Positions 36,317 through 44,365 of a stretch of DNA of 64,000 nt are shown here, piece after piece (the stretch's first letter is position 1; every line of letters starts with the position of its first letter). Origin of the DNA: Cyanomargarita calcarea GSE-NOS-MK-12-04C. GTDB lineage: Bacteria; Cyanobacteriota; Cyanobacteriia; Cyanobacteriales; Nostocaceae. The stretch is from assembly GCA_019359595.1 (NCBI GenBank), contig JAHHGZ010000016.1, positions 62,001 to 126,000 of the forward strand, read 5' to 3'. The notes below the pieces were generated by a model. The model was not told the origin of the DNA and did not search any database. It saw only the letters and a program-made list of their open reading frames with translations. The translations under genes and the position numbers were made by a program.

Positions 36317-37210
36317 ATGCAGCCTCCATCATTTGAACCAATTTCCCAGCGTCCAGGATTGAAACTACCAAATAATGCGTACTTAGGTGTTTGGGTAGTA
36401 ATGAATCTCGAACACTTCACCTTTGGCAAACTTGGAACAGCAATTCAACCTCATTTGAATAGTTATCCCGAAATCGCTAATTATGGTTGGCGAGACTACG
36501 GAAACCGAGTTGGAATTTGGCGATTGTTTGAACTATTCTTGGAGTTAGAAATTCCTGTAACCGCAGCAGTCAATGGAGAAATTTGCACTCTTTATCCCGA
36601 AATCATGGAAGGCATACAGCGTTATGGTTGGGAAGTGATGGCTCATGGCATTAATAATTCCACTGGTCATAGTGGTATGGATAGAGAAACAGAAATAGAA
36701 GTAATAGACAAAACTCTTGACTTATTAGAAGGAGTCACAGGGAAAACACCAAAAGGCTGGTTAACACCAGGATTTTCGATTACAGAATCAACATTTGAAT
36801 TCTTACATTCAGCCGGAATAGTTTATACCGCCGACTGGGTGAACGATGACCAACCTTATTGGTATCCCCTACCCAACGGACGTTTATTAGCAATACCTTA
36901 TACAATCGAAGCAAATGATATCACATTATGCTTAAGTAACCGATTTTCCGGAGCAGAATTTGCCCAAGCAATAGAGGATCAATTTGACCAACTTTGGGAA
37001 GAAGGACAACAGCAACCACGAATTATGACAATTGGATTGCATCCATTTATAGTCGGTCAACCACTGCGCTTAAAATACCTCAAACAATGCTTATCACATA
37101 TTAAAAATAAACCTAATACCTGGTTGACGACAGGTGAGGGAATATATGAATGGTTTAACCAATTGAATGAAGTAGGAAGGAAGAAGGAAGAAGGAAGAAG
37201 GAATTCGTAG
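36317..37210 (+). CDS. puuE: PuuE-like allantoinase (polysaccharide-deacetylase fold)
   Basis: 297 residues of the NodB/polysaccharide deacetylase fold, in the allantoinase-like subgroup: NYGWRDYGNRVGIWRLFELF, PVTAAVNGEICTLYPEIMEGIQRYGWEVMAHGINNSTGHSGMDRETEIEVIDKTLDLLEGVTGKTPKGWLTPGFSITEST, and TIGLHPFIVGQPLRLKYL. The purine-catabolism neighbours (ureidoglycolate lyase, xanthine dehydrogenase) support opening of the allantoin ring over chitin- or peptidoglycan-deacetylase activity. The last residues (GRKKEEGRRNS) are encoded by a GAAGGAA tandem repeat, so the C-terminus runs into repeat DNA. Confidence 0.8.
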   Translation: MQPPSFEPISQRPGLKLPNNAYLGVWVVMNLEHFTFGKLGTAIQPHLNSYPEIANYGWRDYGNRVGIWRLFELFLELEIPVTAAVNGEICTLYPEIMEGIQRYGWEVMAHGINNSTGHSGMDRETEIEVIDKTLDLLEGVTGKTPKGWLTPGFSITESTFEFLHSAGIVYTADWVNDDQPYWYPLPNGRLLAIPYTIEANDITLCLSNRFSGAEFAQAIEDQFDQLWEEGQQQPRIMTIGLHPFIVGQPLRLKYLKQCLSHIKNKPNTWLTTGEGIYEWFNQLNEVGRKKEEGRRNS

Positions 37211-37277
37211 GTTTATATATGTGGATTCAGACTTCAACTCAAAATGGGCAACTTTTATTAGGTCGGGGTATTAAACC
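37200..37277 (+). repeat. Dispersed repeat family R1, copy B
   Basis: GAATTCGTA, then GGTTTATATATGTGGATTC, CAACTCAAAA and GGTCGGGGTATTAAACCC in the same order as copy A (13149-13240). It overlaps the last codons and stop of the allantoinase gene. Together with the reversed copy C it brackets allA, the FAD dehydrogenase and the xanthine dehydrogenase FAD subunit. Confidence 0.75.
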
Positions 37278-37348
37278 CTCAGCAAAAATAAAATAAAATA
37301 AAATATCCTCCTGCGATTTAGTAAACCTCTGCGACTAATTAAAAAAAT

Positions 37349-37924
37349 ATGACAACTTTCTCAACCAAAACATTACAAATCCCCATCATCGACGCCACAG
37401 GAGAAAACATCAAACCTTACGGTCATTTATTAGGAGATGATGTTAGCAAACCCGGATTAGGCATCCCATTCTATCAAGAAAGAGTGCTAGAAGGCGAAAA
37501 TATAGACTTTAGCTATCGCGGAACAGCAACATTTAGAACTGCGAAAATCATGCCGGGATATCCAGAAATTGTCTGGTTAGAACGCCATATGCACATGACC
37601 CAAATGTTTATCGGTTTGGGACAATCACCCTTTATTATGGTGATGGTACCCCCTAACCATCAAAACAAAGAAGACTTGCCAGATTTATCGCAGCTAAAAG
37701 CACTGCGGTTTCCTCCAGGACATGGATTGTTACTACATCTTGGCACTTGGCATGATTTTCCGATAGCTTGCGATCGCCCGGTAGTTATTCTCACCGCCAA
37801 CTCCGATGAAGTTGTCACCGCATTAACTCAAATGAAAGAACCGGGCGAAATGAATCAAGGTGATGTATATAAAATTTATCTACCTAAACGTCTAGGTTGT
37901 GAAATTCAATTGATAGTTGCTTGA
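37349..37924 (+). CDS. allA: Ureidoglycolate lyase (AllA family)
   Basis: 191 residues of the cupin-like AllA fold. AllA splits ureidoglycolate into glyoxylate and urea, the end of the allantoin pathway. The sequence shows PFYQERVLEGENIDFSYRGTATFRTAKIMPGYPEIVWLERHMHMTQMFIGLGQSPFIMVM (the ERH...TQ motif) and LRFPPGHGLLLHLGTWHDFPIA, as in the family. It follows the allantoinase by 138 bases on the same strand. Assignment rests on the motif plus context; other cupin roles are possible. Confidence 0.82.
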   Translation: MTTFSTKTLQIPIIDATGENIKPYGHLLGDDVSKPGLGIPFYQERVLEGENIDFSYRGTATFRTAKIMPGYPEIVWLERHMHMTQMFIGLGQSPFIMVMVPPNHQNKEDLPDLSQLKALRFPPGHGLLLHLGTWHDFPIACDRPVVILTANSDEVVTALTQMKEPGEMNQGDVYKIYLPKRLGCEIQLIVA

Positions 37925-37986
37925 TAGTTGTTGGTTTCTATGTTTATCAAGCGTCATAAGTATGCAAGCATTATTAAACATAAGAT

Positions 37987-38073
37987 GGGCGGGCTAGAAG
38001 CCCACCCCACAAGATTCACAAAACTCTTGTGGGGGAGCCAGTGCGTTGCGGGGGTTTCCCCCGTTCTAGCCCG
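37987..38073. repeat. Long imperfect palindrome, left flank of the FAD dehydrogenase gene
   Basis: CGGGCTAGAA (37990-37999) pairs with TTCTAGCCCG (38064-38073), and CCCCACAAGA (38005-38014) with TCTTGTGGGG (38025-38034). The first 28 bases (37987-38014) recur exactly at 39857-39884 on the other side of the FAD gene. Confidence 0.7.
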
Positions 38074-38222
38074 CTCGAACCAAAAATACTTTATAATTGG
38101 GAATGATCCTAGTTGAAACCGATGATTGCAGGTTGATTGCGAATAATCCTCGGGAGCGTTGGAGTGGCGACAGCTTGAAACTTCGGAGTTAGCAGGAAAA
38201 ATGGTTAAACAGAATATTCAGT

Positions 38223-39839
38223 ATGTTGCGATTAACAGAAGTAAAGCTCCCGCTCGATCATCTTCAAGGTGAGATTGAGACTGCCATCCTCAAAAAGCTT
38301 GAAATCACTCCAGAAGAGCTGATTGGCTATTCAATATTCAAGCGCAGCTACGATGCCCGGAAGAAGGGAGAAATCGTTTTTGTCTATATCCTGGATGTAG
38401 AAACGACCCAGGAAAATCGTCTCAGAGAGCGCCTGAAAAAAGATAAAAATGTGATAGTCACACCAGACATGAGTTATCGCTTTGTGGCACAAGCCCCAAG
38501 TCACTTAGGGATACGACCCATCGTCATTGGTACAGGACCGTGCGGGATGTTTGCCGCTCTGATGTTAGCACAAATGGGTTTCCGACCAATCGTCTTAGAA
38601 CGCGGGAAAGCGGTCAAAGAACGCACCGCTGACACCTTCGGCTTCTGGCGAAAAAAAGGACTAAATCCAGAATCCAACGCTCAGTTTGGCGAAGGTGGTG
38701 CTGGCACATTTTCTGACGGTAAACTCTACAGTCAGGTTAGAGATAGCCAGCATCACGGACGCAAGGTGCTGACCGAACTCGTCAAGGCCGGGGCCTCACC
38801 GGAAATCCTTTATGTGAACAAACCCCATATCGGCACTTTCAAACTAGTGGGAATTGTCGAAAAAATGCGAGCCACGATCGAATCACTCGGTGGCGAAATT
38901 CGCTTTCAAAGTCGGGTTGAAGACATCCACATCGAAAAAGGACAAGTACGTGGGGTTACCCTTGCCAGTGGAGAACACATCCGCAGCGATCGCGTTGTCC
39001 TAGCGGTTGGTCACAGCGCCAGGGATACCTTCCAGATGCTGTTCGATCGGGGGGTCTACATTGAGGCTAAACCCTTTTCCATAGGCTTTCGGGTCGAGCA
39101 TCCGCAATCGCTCATCGATCGCAGCCGTTTCGGCACACAGGCAGGTCATCGGCTCTTGGGTGCTGCTGATTACAAACTGGTTCATCACTGCTCGAATGGT
39201 CGTTCCGTCTACAGCTTCTGTATGTGTCCGGGTGGGCTAGTGGTGGCGGCAGCTTCAGAGCCAGGACGGGTGGTCACCAATGGCATGAGCCAATATTCCC
39301 GCAACGAGCGAAATGCCAACAGCGCCATTGTCGTGGGCATCACACCCGACGATTATCCAGGTCATCCATTAGCTGGCATTGAATTTCAACGTCGCTTAGA
39401 AGAACGGGCATTTGAGTTAGGGGGTGGCACTTATGAGGCACCAGGGCAACTTGTGGGTGACTTTATCGCCAATCGACCTTCTCAAGCGTTAGGAACAGTT
39501 CAGCCGTCTTATACACCGGGGGTTCATTTGGGTGATTTGAGTCTGAGTCTCCCAGATTACGCGATCGAGGCAATTCGGGAAGCGCTTCCGGCATTTGACA
39601 AACAGATCAAAGGATTTGCCATGAACGATGCAGTTTTGACCGGAGTTGAAACACGCACTTCATCACCGATTCGGATCAAACGCAAGGAAGATTGTCAGAG
39701 TCTGAATATAGAAGGTCTTTATCCTGCTGGCGAAGGAGCCGGATACGCGGGTGGAATCCTCAGCGCTGGCATTGATGGCATTAAAGTGGCTGAGGCAGTT
39801 GCTTTGAGCATAGTGGGAACCGCAAATGGCAAAATCTAG
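38223..39839 (+). CDS. FAD-dependent dehydrogenase (COG2509 type)
   Basis: 538 residues. The first about 95 residues form a small alpha/beta domain (MLRLTEVKLPLDHLQGEIETAI...). A Rossmann FAD motif follows, PIVIGTGPCGMFAALMLAQMGFRPIVLERG, then NPESNAQFGEGGAGTFSDGKLYS, VVLAVGHSARDTFQML, SIGFRVEHPQ and GLYPAGEGAGYAGGILSAGIDGIKVAEAVA. These are hallmarks of the uncharacterised FAD-dependent dehydrogenase family. The gene looks more GC-rich than its neighbours and is flanked by 28-bp direct repeats, which suggests separate acquisition. Position inside a purine-degradation block raises the idea of a urate or intermediate oxidase, but no sequence evidence supports that. Confidence 0.85.
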   Translation: MLRLTEVKLPLDHLQGEIETAILKKLEITPEELIGYSIFKRSYDARKKGEIVFVYILDVETTQENRLRERLKKDKNVIVTPDMSYRFVAQAPSHLGIRPIVIGTGPCGMFAALMLAQMGFRPIVLERGKAVKERTADTFGFWRKKGLNPESNAQFGEGGAGTFSDGKLYSQVRDSQHHGRKVLTELVKAGASPEILYVNKPHIGTFKLVGIVEKMRATIESLGGEIRFQSRVEDIHIEKGQVRGVTLASGEHIRSDRVVLAVGHSARDTFQMLFDRGVYIEAKPFSIGFRVEHPQSLIDRSRFGTQAGHRLLGAADYKLVHHCSNGRSVYSFCMCPGGLVVAAASEPGRVVTNGMSQYSRNERNANSAIVVGITPDDYPGHPLAGIEFQRRLEERAFELGGGTYEAPGQLVGDFIANRPSQALGTVQPSYTPGVHLGDLSLSLPDYAIEAIREALPAFDKQIKGFAMNDAVLTGVETRTSSPIRIKRKEDCQSLNIEGLYPAGEGAGYAGGILSAGIDGIKVAEAVALSIVGTANGKI

Positions 39840-40329
39840 GTACTAATACATAATTCGGGCGGGCTAGAAGCCCACCCCACAAGAGTACGGCTGTTAAGGT
39901 GTAAGCTGTGAAATAATCTTACCTTCGCGTTCTTCGTTACTTCGCGGTTAAAACATATCTTTTTTTAACCGCATAAGCGAAGCGCTCCCGGAGGGTAGTA
40001 ACGTTCGCGAAGCGTCTCGAAGAGAAGAAGCGAAGGTAAGAGTTAAGATTAAGTATTTTGCACTCTTGATTGAGTCACCTTAACAGCCCACCCCACAAGA
40101 GTTAAATAAATTTTAAATATCCAAATTAAACCTTATCCATGTTGAAACCTGGAGTTTCTAACTATTCAGATGTGTCAAAGTAGCGACGTAAGGAAGCAAT
40201 CTCAAAGTCTTGACTGAAAACGACGGTTCTCAAGGTAGATGTGGTAAATGCTTATCAAGTGTCATTGCGATTTTTCAAAATAGAAGTTAAATTTTATATG
40301 TAAATTTTATACATAATTAGGGTAAATCA
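39840..40329. other. 490-base repeat-filled gap
   Basis: The left half is the direct-repeat unit (39857-39884) and a 200-bp MITE-like element (39889-40088). The remaining AT-rich DNA leads to the xanthine dehydrogenase FAD-subunit gene. No open frame of interest. Confidence 0.5.
39889..40088. mobile_element. MITE-like nested palindromic element (200 bp)
   Basis: Ends GGCTGTTAAGGTG (39889-39901) and CACCTTAACAGCC (40076-40088) are perfect 13-bp inverted repeats. Inside are further inverted pairs CTTACCTTCGC/GCGAAGGTAAG (39918/40030) and GCGGTTAAAA/TTTTAACCGC (39944/39964). CCCACCCCACAAGAGT occurs directly on both flanks (39871 and 40087), as if the element split one copy of the neighbouring repeat. 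No transposase is encoded, so it would be non-autonomous. Confidence 0.6.
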
Positions 40330-41112
40330 ATGGATTTGCCAAACATTGAAGCTTATTTGCGTCCTAAAGATATCGAAAATATTACAGAATGGAGTGAAAA
40401 TTGGGCTTGGCTAGCTGGTGGAACGTGGTTATTTTCCGAACCGCAACCTCATTTAGTTACCCTAGTAGATATGCAGTCTTTGGGATGGTCAAAAATTGAG
40501 ATAGAAGGAGATAATTTAGTTATTGGTGCGACTTGTCCGCTAATTAAATTATTAGAACATTCTTGGTTGCCAGAATGGACTGCAATCGCAGGATTAAAAA
40601 GTGCAGTTTCGGCCCTTGCAGCATCATTAAAAGTAATTAATATGGCGACAGTGGGGGGGAATATTTGTCTTGCACTGTCCGTGGGGACTCTAGCACCTGT
40701 AATGGTGACATTAGGTGCAAATTATGAAATTTTGAATTTGAAGGGAGAATTACGTCAGGTAGGAGCTTCATCTTTTCAAATTGGGTTTAAGAAAACAATT
40801 TTGCAACCTGGTGAAGTATTGCGACGGGTTTTGATTCCTCTGGAGAATTTAAAATGGAAAGTTAGCTATCAGCGTTTTAGTTTTGGCGCTAGTGACCCGG
40901 CTTATTCTATTGTGGTGAGTGCCTACAATCCAAAGAAGCAAAAATTCCGAGTTGCGATTGGAGCTAGTGTTGTGGCACCAATATTGTTGGAATTTGATGG
41001 TGATGTAAATATGCAAAATATAAACTTTATTGGAGATGCGGCAAGTGCAGCTTATCGTCGAGAAATTACAACAGTATTAATCAGGCGATCGCTTGATATT
41101 ATTGAACAATGA
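40330..41112 (+). CDS. Xanthine dehydrogenase FAD-binding (medium) subunit
   Basis: 260 residues. A CoxM/XdhB-type FAD-binding domain: WAWLAGGTWLFSEPQP (the first FAD loop), LVDMQSLGWSKIEIEGDNLVIGATCPLIKLLEH, INMATVGGNICLALSVGTLAPVMVTLGANYEI (second FAD loop) and the CODH C-terminal domain (FSFGASDPAYSIVVSAYNP...). It passes electrons from the molybdopterin subunit through the [2Fe-2S] clusters to NAD+. The partner gene lies 257 bases downstream, separated by repeat DNA. It is a little shorter than typical medium subunits (about 280-290). Confidence 0.85.
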   Translation: MDLPNIEAYLRPKDIENITEWSENWAWLAGGTWLFSEPQPHLVTLVDMQSLGWSKIEIEGDNLVIGATCPLIKLLEHSWLPEWTAIAGLKSAVSALAASLKVINMATVGGNICLALSVGTLAPVMVTLGANYEILNLKGELRQVGASSFQIGFKKTILQPGEVLRRVLIPLENLKWKVSYQRFSFGASDPAYSIVVSAYNPKKQKFRVAIGASVVAPILLEFDGDVNMQNINFIGDAASAAYRREITTVLIRRSLDIIEQ

Positions 41113-41147
41113 TTTTATAGAAATTTGCATCTGCGGTTAATTATCAG

Positions 41148-41235
41148 AGAGTTGGGGGTTTAATACCCCGACATCTACACTGAGACTGTTTTGAGTAGGG
41201 GTCTGAATCCACATATATAAACCTCTTACGAATTA
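41148..41235 (-). repeat. Dispersed repeat family R1, copy C (reverse orientation)
   Basis: Read on the minus strand: AATTCGTAAGAGG, TTTATATATGTGGATTCAG, CTACTCAAAA, GTCGGGGTATTAAACCC. It matches copies A and B block by block, with a longer middle part, and lies in inverted orientation about 4 kb from copy B. Confidence 0.75.
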
Positions 41236-41237
41236 CT

Positions 41238-41362
41238 TCATTCAATAGTCAATCTCAAAACTTCTTCCTTCTTCCTTCTTCCTTCTTCCTTCATTCAATT
41301 GTCAATCTCAAAACTTCTTCCTTCTTCCTTCTTCCTTCTTCCTTCTTCCTTCTTCCTTCATT
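41238..41362. repeat. Heptanucleotide short tandem repeats (TTCCTTC type) in a duplicated unit
   Basis: Runs of CTTCTTCCTTCTTCC occur twice, each preceded by TTCATTCAAT-GTCAATCTCAAAA. This makes a direct duplication of about 50 bases built on 7-base units. The tract ends 8 bases before the ATG of the molybdopterin-subunit gene, leaving no Shine-Dalgarno. Shorter runs of the same heptad (either strand) occur at about 37180-37200, 45322-45345, 53191-53225 and 53518-53540. Confidence 0.8.
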
Positions 41363-41369
41363 CAATATC

Positions 41370-44039
41370 ATGCAAGAACCTTTGAAATTCCAAGTTAATG
41401 ACGAAACTTATACAGAAACTTGCCATCCTGGAACATCGCTTTTAACTTTATTACGCAAACTTGGCTATTTTGGTGTTCATCGTGTTTGCGACTCTGGTGA
41501 TTGTGGTGCTTGTACAGTCTGGGTGAACGATAAAGCAATTCACAGCTGCATTTACCCAGCGATGCAAATTACTAATTGTTCCGTCACCACAATTGAGGGA
41601 ATATCAGCAAATGAGGAACTTGCACCAATCCAACAAGCATTTTTAGAAGGGCAAGGATTTCAATGCGGCTACTGCACTCCTGGTATGATTATGACCGCAG
41701 TCAAATTATCATGTACATCAGAAGAAGAACTGCGGTTAGCTTTAAAAGGAAATTTTTGTCGCTGTACAGGATATCAAGCAATTATTGAAAGTATTCTCTC
41801 TTTACCTACTAATAAACAAATCCCCGTAATTCGTGAGGGACAGGGTAAAAGCTCTTTAGAAGATGTGACCTCCTGTGTTGGACAAAACATTCCCAAACAA
41901 GATGGAACAGCAATTGTCACCGGAAAAGCATCTTACACGGCAGACTTTTCACCATCAGGGTTACTACATCTTAAAGTCGTGCGATCGCCACATCCCCATG
42001 CACGCATCCGCAACATTAATACAGAAAAAGCCTCTTCACTACCTGGGGTTGTGGCAATTTTCACCCACGAAGACGTACCCAGAATACCATACACCACCGC
42101 AGGTCATGCCGAACCAGTTCCCGACCCATTAGACCACTACTTATTAGATCATAAGGTGAGATTTGTAGGCGATCGCGTGGCTGCTGTGGTTGCCGAATCA
42201 TCGATTATTGCCGCACAAGCTTGTGAATTAGTCGAAGTTGATTATGAAATTTTACCCCATGTAATCGACCCCATCCAAGCAATGCAAGATGGGACTACCC
42301 CGATCCACAACGAGCCAGAATCTAGACAAATACCAGATAGAGAACATAATATTTCCGGGCAAATTTTTCTGGAATCTGGTAATGTTGAGCAGGCTTTTAG
42401 TCAAGCAGATTTAATAGTAGAAAATACTTATAATTTACCAGCAGTCCAACACGTCCACCTCGAACCTCATGTGACAACGAGTTGGTTGGATAATGATGGT
42501 ACATTAGTCGTTCGCTCCAGCACCCAAGTTCCATTTCACTGCCAAAGATTGCTTTCAGAAATTTTCGATATACCCAAAGAAAAAATTAGAGTTTATAAAC
42601 CCCAAATTGGCGGTGGATTTGGCAATAAACAAGAGATTTTATCAGAAGACCTCTGCGCTTTAGCAACTCTGAGAACAGGTAAGCCTGTACAGTGGGAATT
42701 TACTAGAAATGAGGAATTTACTGCTACAAATAGCCGTCATGCAATGACAATTAAAGTTAAAACAGGAGTGAAAGCAGATGGGACAATTTTGGCGCAAGAC
42801 ATGGACATCGTTGGAAATACAGGTGCCTATGGAAATCACGGTCAAACAGTCGTATTTTTAGCCGGATATATACCTCTAGGTTTATATCGTTGTCCAAACA
42901 AAAGATTTAAAGGATTTGCCGTTTATACAAATACAATGCCAGCAGGTGCATTTCGCGGTTATGGTGCCACTCAGGGCACTTTTGCAATGGAATGTCAAAT
43001 TGATGAAATTGCTAAAGAATTAAATATTGACCCGATCGAAATCCGACAGAAAAATTTAATTTGCCCTGGAGATGTAATTAATATCGGACGTTCTGAAGAC
43101 CATTTTAACTTAATTGGTAGTTACGCAGTTGAAGAATGTTGGGATAAAGTCACCCAATCACTAGGGTATGTGAAAGGAACACCCCCAATAGTCGAAGGTT
43201 CTCTTCGTCGTGGTGTGGGTTTTGCTGTTTCTATGCAAGGTAGCGGTTTATCAAAAATCCACCTTGCAAGTGTAAAATTATCACTTTTAGCTGAGGGTAA
43301 ATATGAATTAAGAACAGGTTCAGTTGATGTTGGGACAGGTTCAGATACAACTTTAAGACAAATTGCGGCAGAGATTTTGGGTGTAACTGTTGGTGATATT
43401 ACTATTATCTCTGGTGATACTCAATTAACGCCTTTTGATGCAGGTTCTTATGCTTCTGCTACTATGTATATTTCTGGGCAAGCTGTAAAATTGGCAGCTG
43501 AAAAATTGAAACAGGAGTTAGGAAAGGAGCCGCAGGGAAGTAGAGAGGAAAGAAGTGTGGAAATATCATATAAAGCTGATGAATCTACTTTAACTTTTGC
43601 AGTTCAAGGTGTAGAAGTAGAAGTAGATATAGAAACCGGAAAAGTTGAACTTTTACGATGCGTGCAAGCCATTGATTTGGGTAAAGCAATTAATCCCAGA
43701 ATTTGCGAGGGACAAGCGGCTGGTGGAATTGCTATGGGTATTGGTTATGCTTTAACAGAAGAATTACTATTTGACCAACAAGGAAAAATTATTAACCCAA
43801 CATTACGAGAATATCGCATCCCCACAGCAGCCGATATGCCACCAATGGATATAATTTTAGTAGAAAAAGCTGACCCTCATGGTCCCTTCGGAGCAAAAGG
43901 TGTAGGAGAAATTACAACAAATTGTACAGCACCAGCCATCGCCAATGCGATCGCCCACGCTACAGGATGTAGAATTCGCCAACTCCCCATGACACCCTTG
44001 ATAGTTTGGCAAGCAATCAAAATGGGGAGTGAGGAATAG
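41370..44039 (+). CDS. Xanthine dehydrogenase, fused [2Fe-2S] and molybdopterin subunit
   Basis: 889 residues that join what are often two proteins. Residues 1-150 form the iron-sulfur part: CDSGDCGACTVWV with a distal Cys (plant-type cluster), then GFQCGYCTPGMIM and GNFCRCTGYQ (the second cluster). From about residue 170 comes the molybdopterin part: GKASYTADF, VGDRVAAVVAES, GGGFGNKQE, AGAFRGYGATQGTFAMECQ, SGSDTTLRQIAAEILG-type loop, and FGAKGVGEI with the catalytic Glu. With the separate FAD subunit upstream and an XdhC-type factor downstream, hypoxanthine/xanthine oxidation is the likely job. Other aldehyde or N-heterocycle dehydrogenases of the family remain possible. Confidence 0.88.
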   Translation: MQEPLKFQVNDETYTETCHPGTSLLTLLRKLGYFGVHRVCDSGDCGACTVWVNDKAIHSCIYPAMQITNCSVTTIEGISANEELAPIQQAFLEGQGFQCGYCTPGMIMTAVKLSCTSEEELRLALKGNFCRCTGYQAIIESILSLPTNKQIPVIREGQGKSSLEDVTSCVGQNIPKQDGTAIVTGKASYTADFSPSGLLHLKVVRSPHPHARIRNINTEKASSLPGVVAIFTHEDVPRIPYTTAGHAEPVPDPLDHYLLDHKVRFVGDRVAAVVAESSIIAAQACELVEVDYEILPHVIDPIQAMQDGTTPIHNEPESRQIPDREHNISGQIFLESGNVEQAFSQADLIVENTYNLPAVQHVHLEPHVTTSWLDNDGTLVVRSSTQVPFHCQRLLSEIFDIPKEKIRVYKPQIGGGFGNKQEILSEDLCALATLRTGKPVQWEFTRNEEFTATNSRHAMTIKVKTGVKADGTILAQDMDIVGNTGAYGNHGQTVVFLAGYIPLGLYRCPNKRFKGFAVYTNTMPAGAFRGYGATQGTFAMECQIDEIAKELNIDPIEIRQKNLICPGDVINIGRSEDHFNLIGSYAVEECWDKVTQSLGYVKGTPPIVEGSLRRGVGFAVSMQGSGLSKIHLASVKLSLLAEGKYELRTGSVDVGTGSDTTLRQIAAEILGVTVGDITIISGDTQLTPFDAGSYASATMYISGQAVKLAAEKLKQELGKEPQGSREERSVEISYKADESTLTFAVQGVEVEVDIETGKVELLRCVQAIDLGKAINPRICEGQAAGGIAMGIGYALTEELLFDQQGKIINPTLREYRIPTAADMPPMDIILVEKADPHGPFGAKGVGEITTNCTAPAIANAIAHATGCRIRQLPMTPLIVWQAIKMGSEE

Positions 44040-44057
44040 GTAAAAAACAATCCTAAC

Positions 44058-44120
44058 TCTTTCTTCGTGTTCTTTGCGTCTTCGCGGTTAATTACAATAA
44101 ATGCTTAAATTCTACCAACA
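44058..44120 (+). pseudogene. Duplicated, decayed copy of the xdhC start
   Basis: The DNA from about 44058 (CTTTCTTCG.GTTCTT.GCGTCT) through GCGGTTAATTACAATAAATGCT.AAATT.TACCAA is repeated at 44298-44384. In the true gene it leads into MLKFYQK. In this copy the ATG at 44101 gives MLKFYQQFEG and then a stop. It is a partial duplication of the xdhC leader and first codons. Confidence 0.75.
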
Positions 44121-44142
44121 ATTTGAGGGGTAAGAGGTTGAA

Positions 44143-44352
44143 CCGCGTAGGCGAAGCCAGCCGTCTCGGCTTAGACGCAAAGTACGCTAAGGAAGAGGAA
44201 GAGAAGAAATATTGAAAAATTGATTCAGCCATCAAAGTTGGCGTGAAAGTCTAATAGCACAAACCTCTCATTATCCAAACATAACTTATCTTGCACCCTC
44301 TTTCTTCGCGTTCTTCGCGTCTAAGCCGAGACGGCTGGCTTCGCCTACGCGG
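44143..44352. repeat. Perfect 36-bp inverted repeat pair upstream of xdhC
   Basis: The arm at 44143-44178 begins CCGCGTAGGCGAAGCCAGCC and is exactly complementary to the arm at 44317-44352, with 138 bases between. The right arm lies inside the xdhC leader duplication, 13 bases before the ATG, so folding could mask its translation start. Confidence 0.8.
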
Positions 44353-44365
44353 TTAATTACAATAA

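Noticed and set aside
38223-39839. Calling the FAD dehydrogenase a urate hydroxylase (HpxO)
   Set aside because: Sequence motifs fit the uncharacterised COG2509 family, not the aromatic hydroxylase family; only position suggests a purine role.
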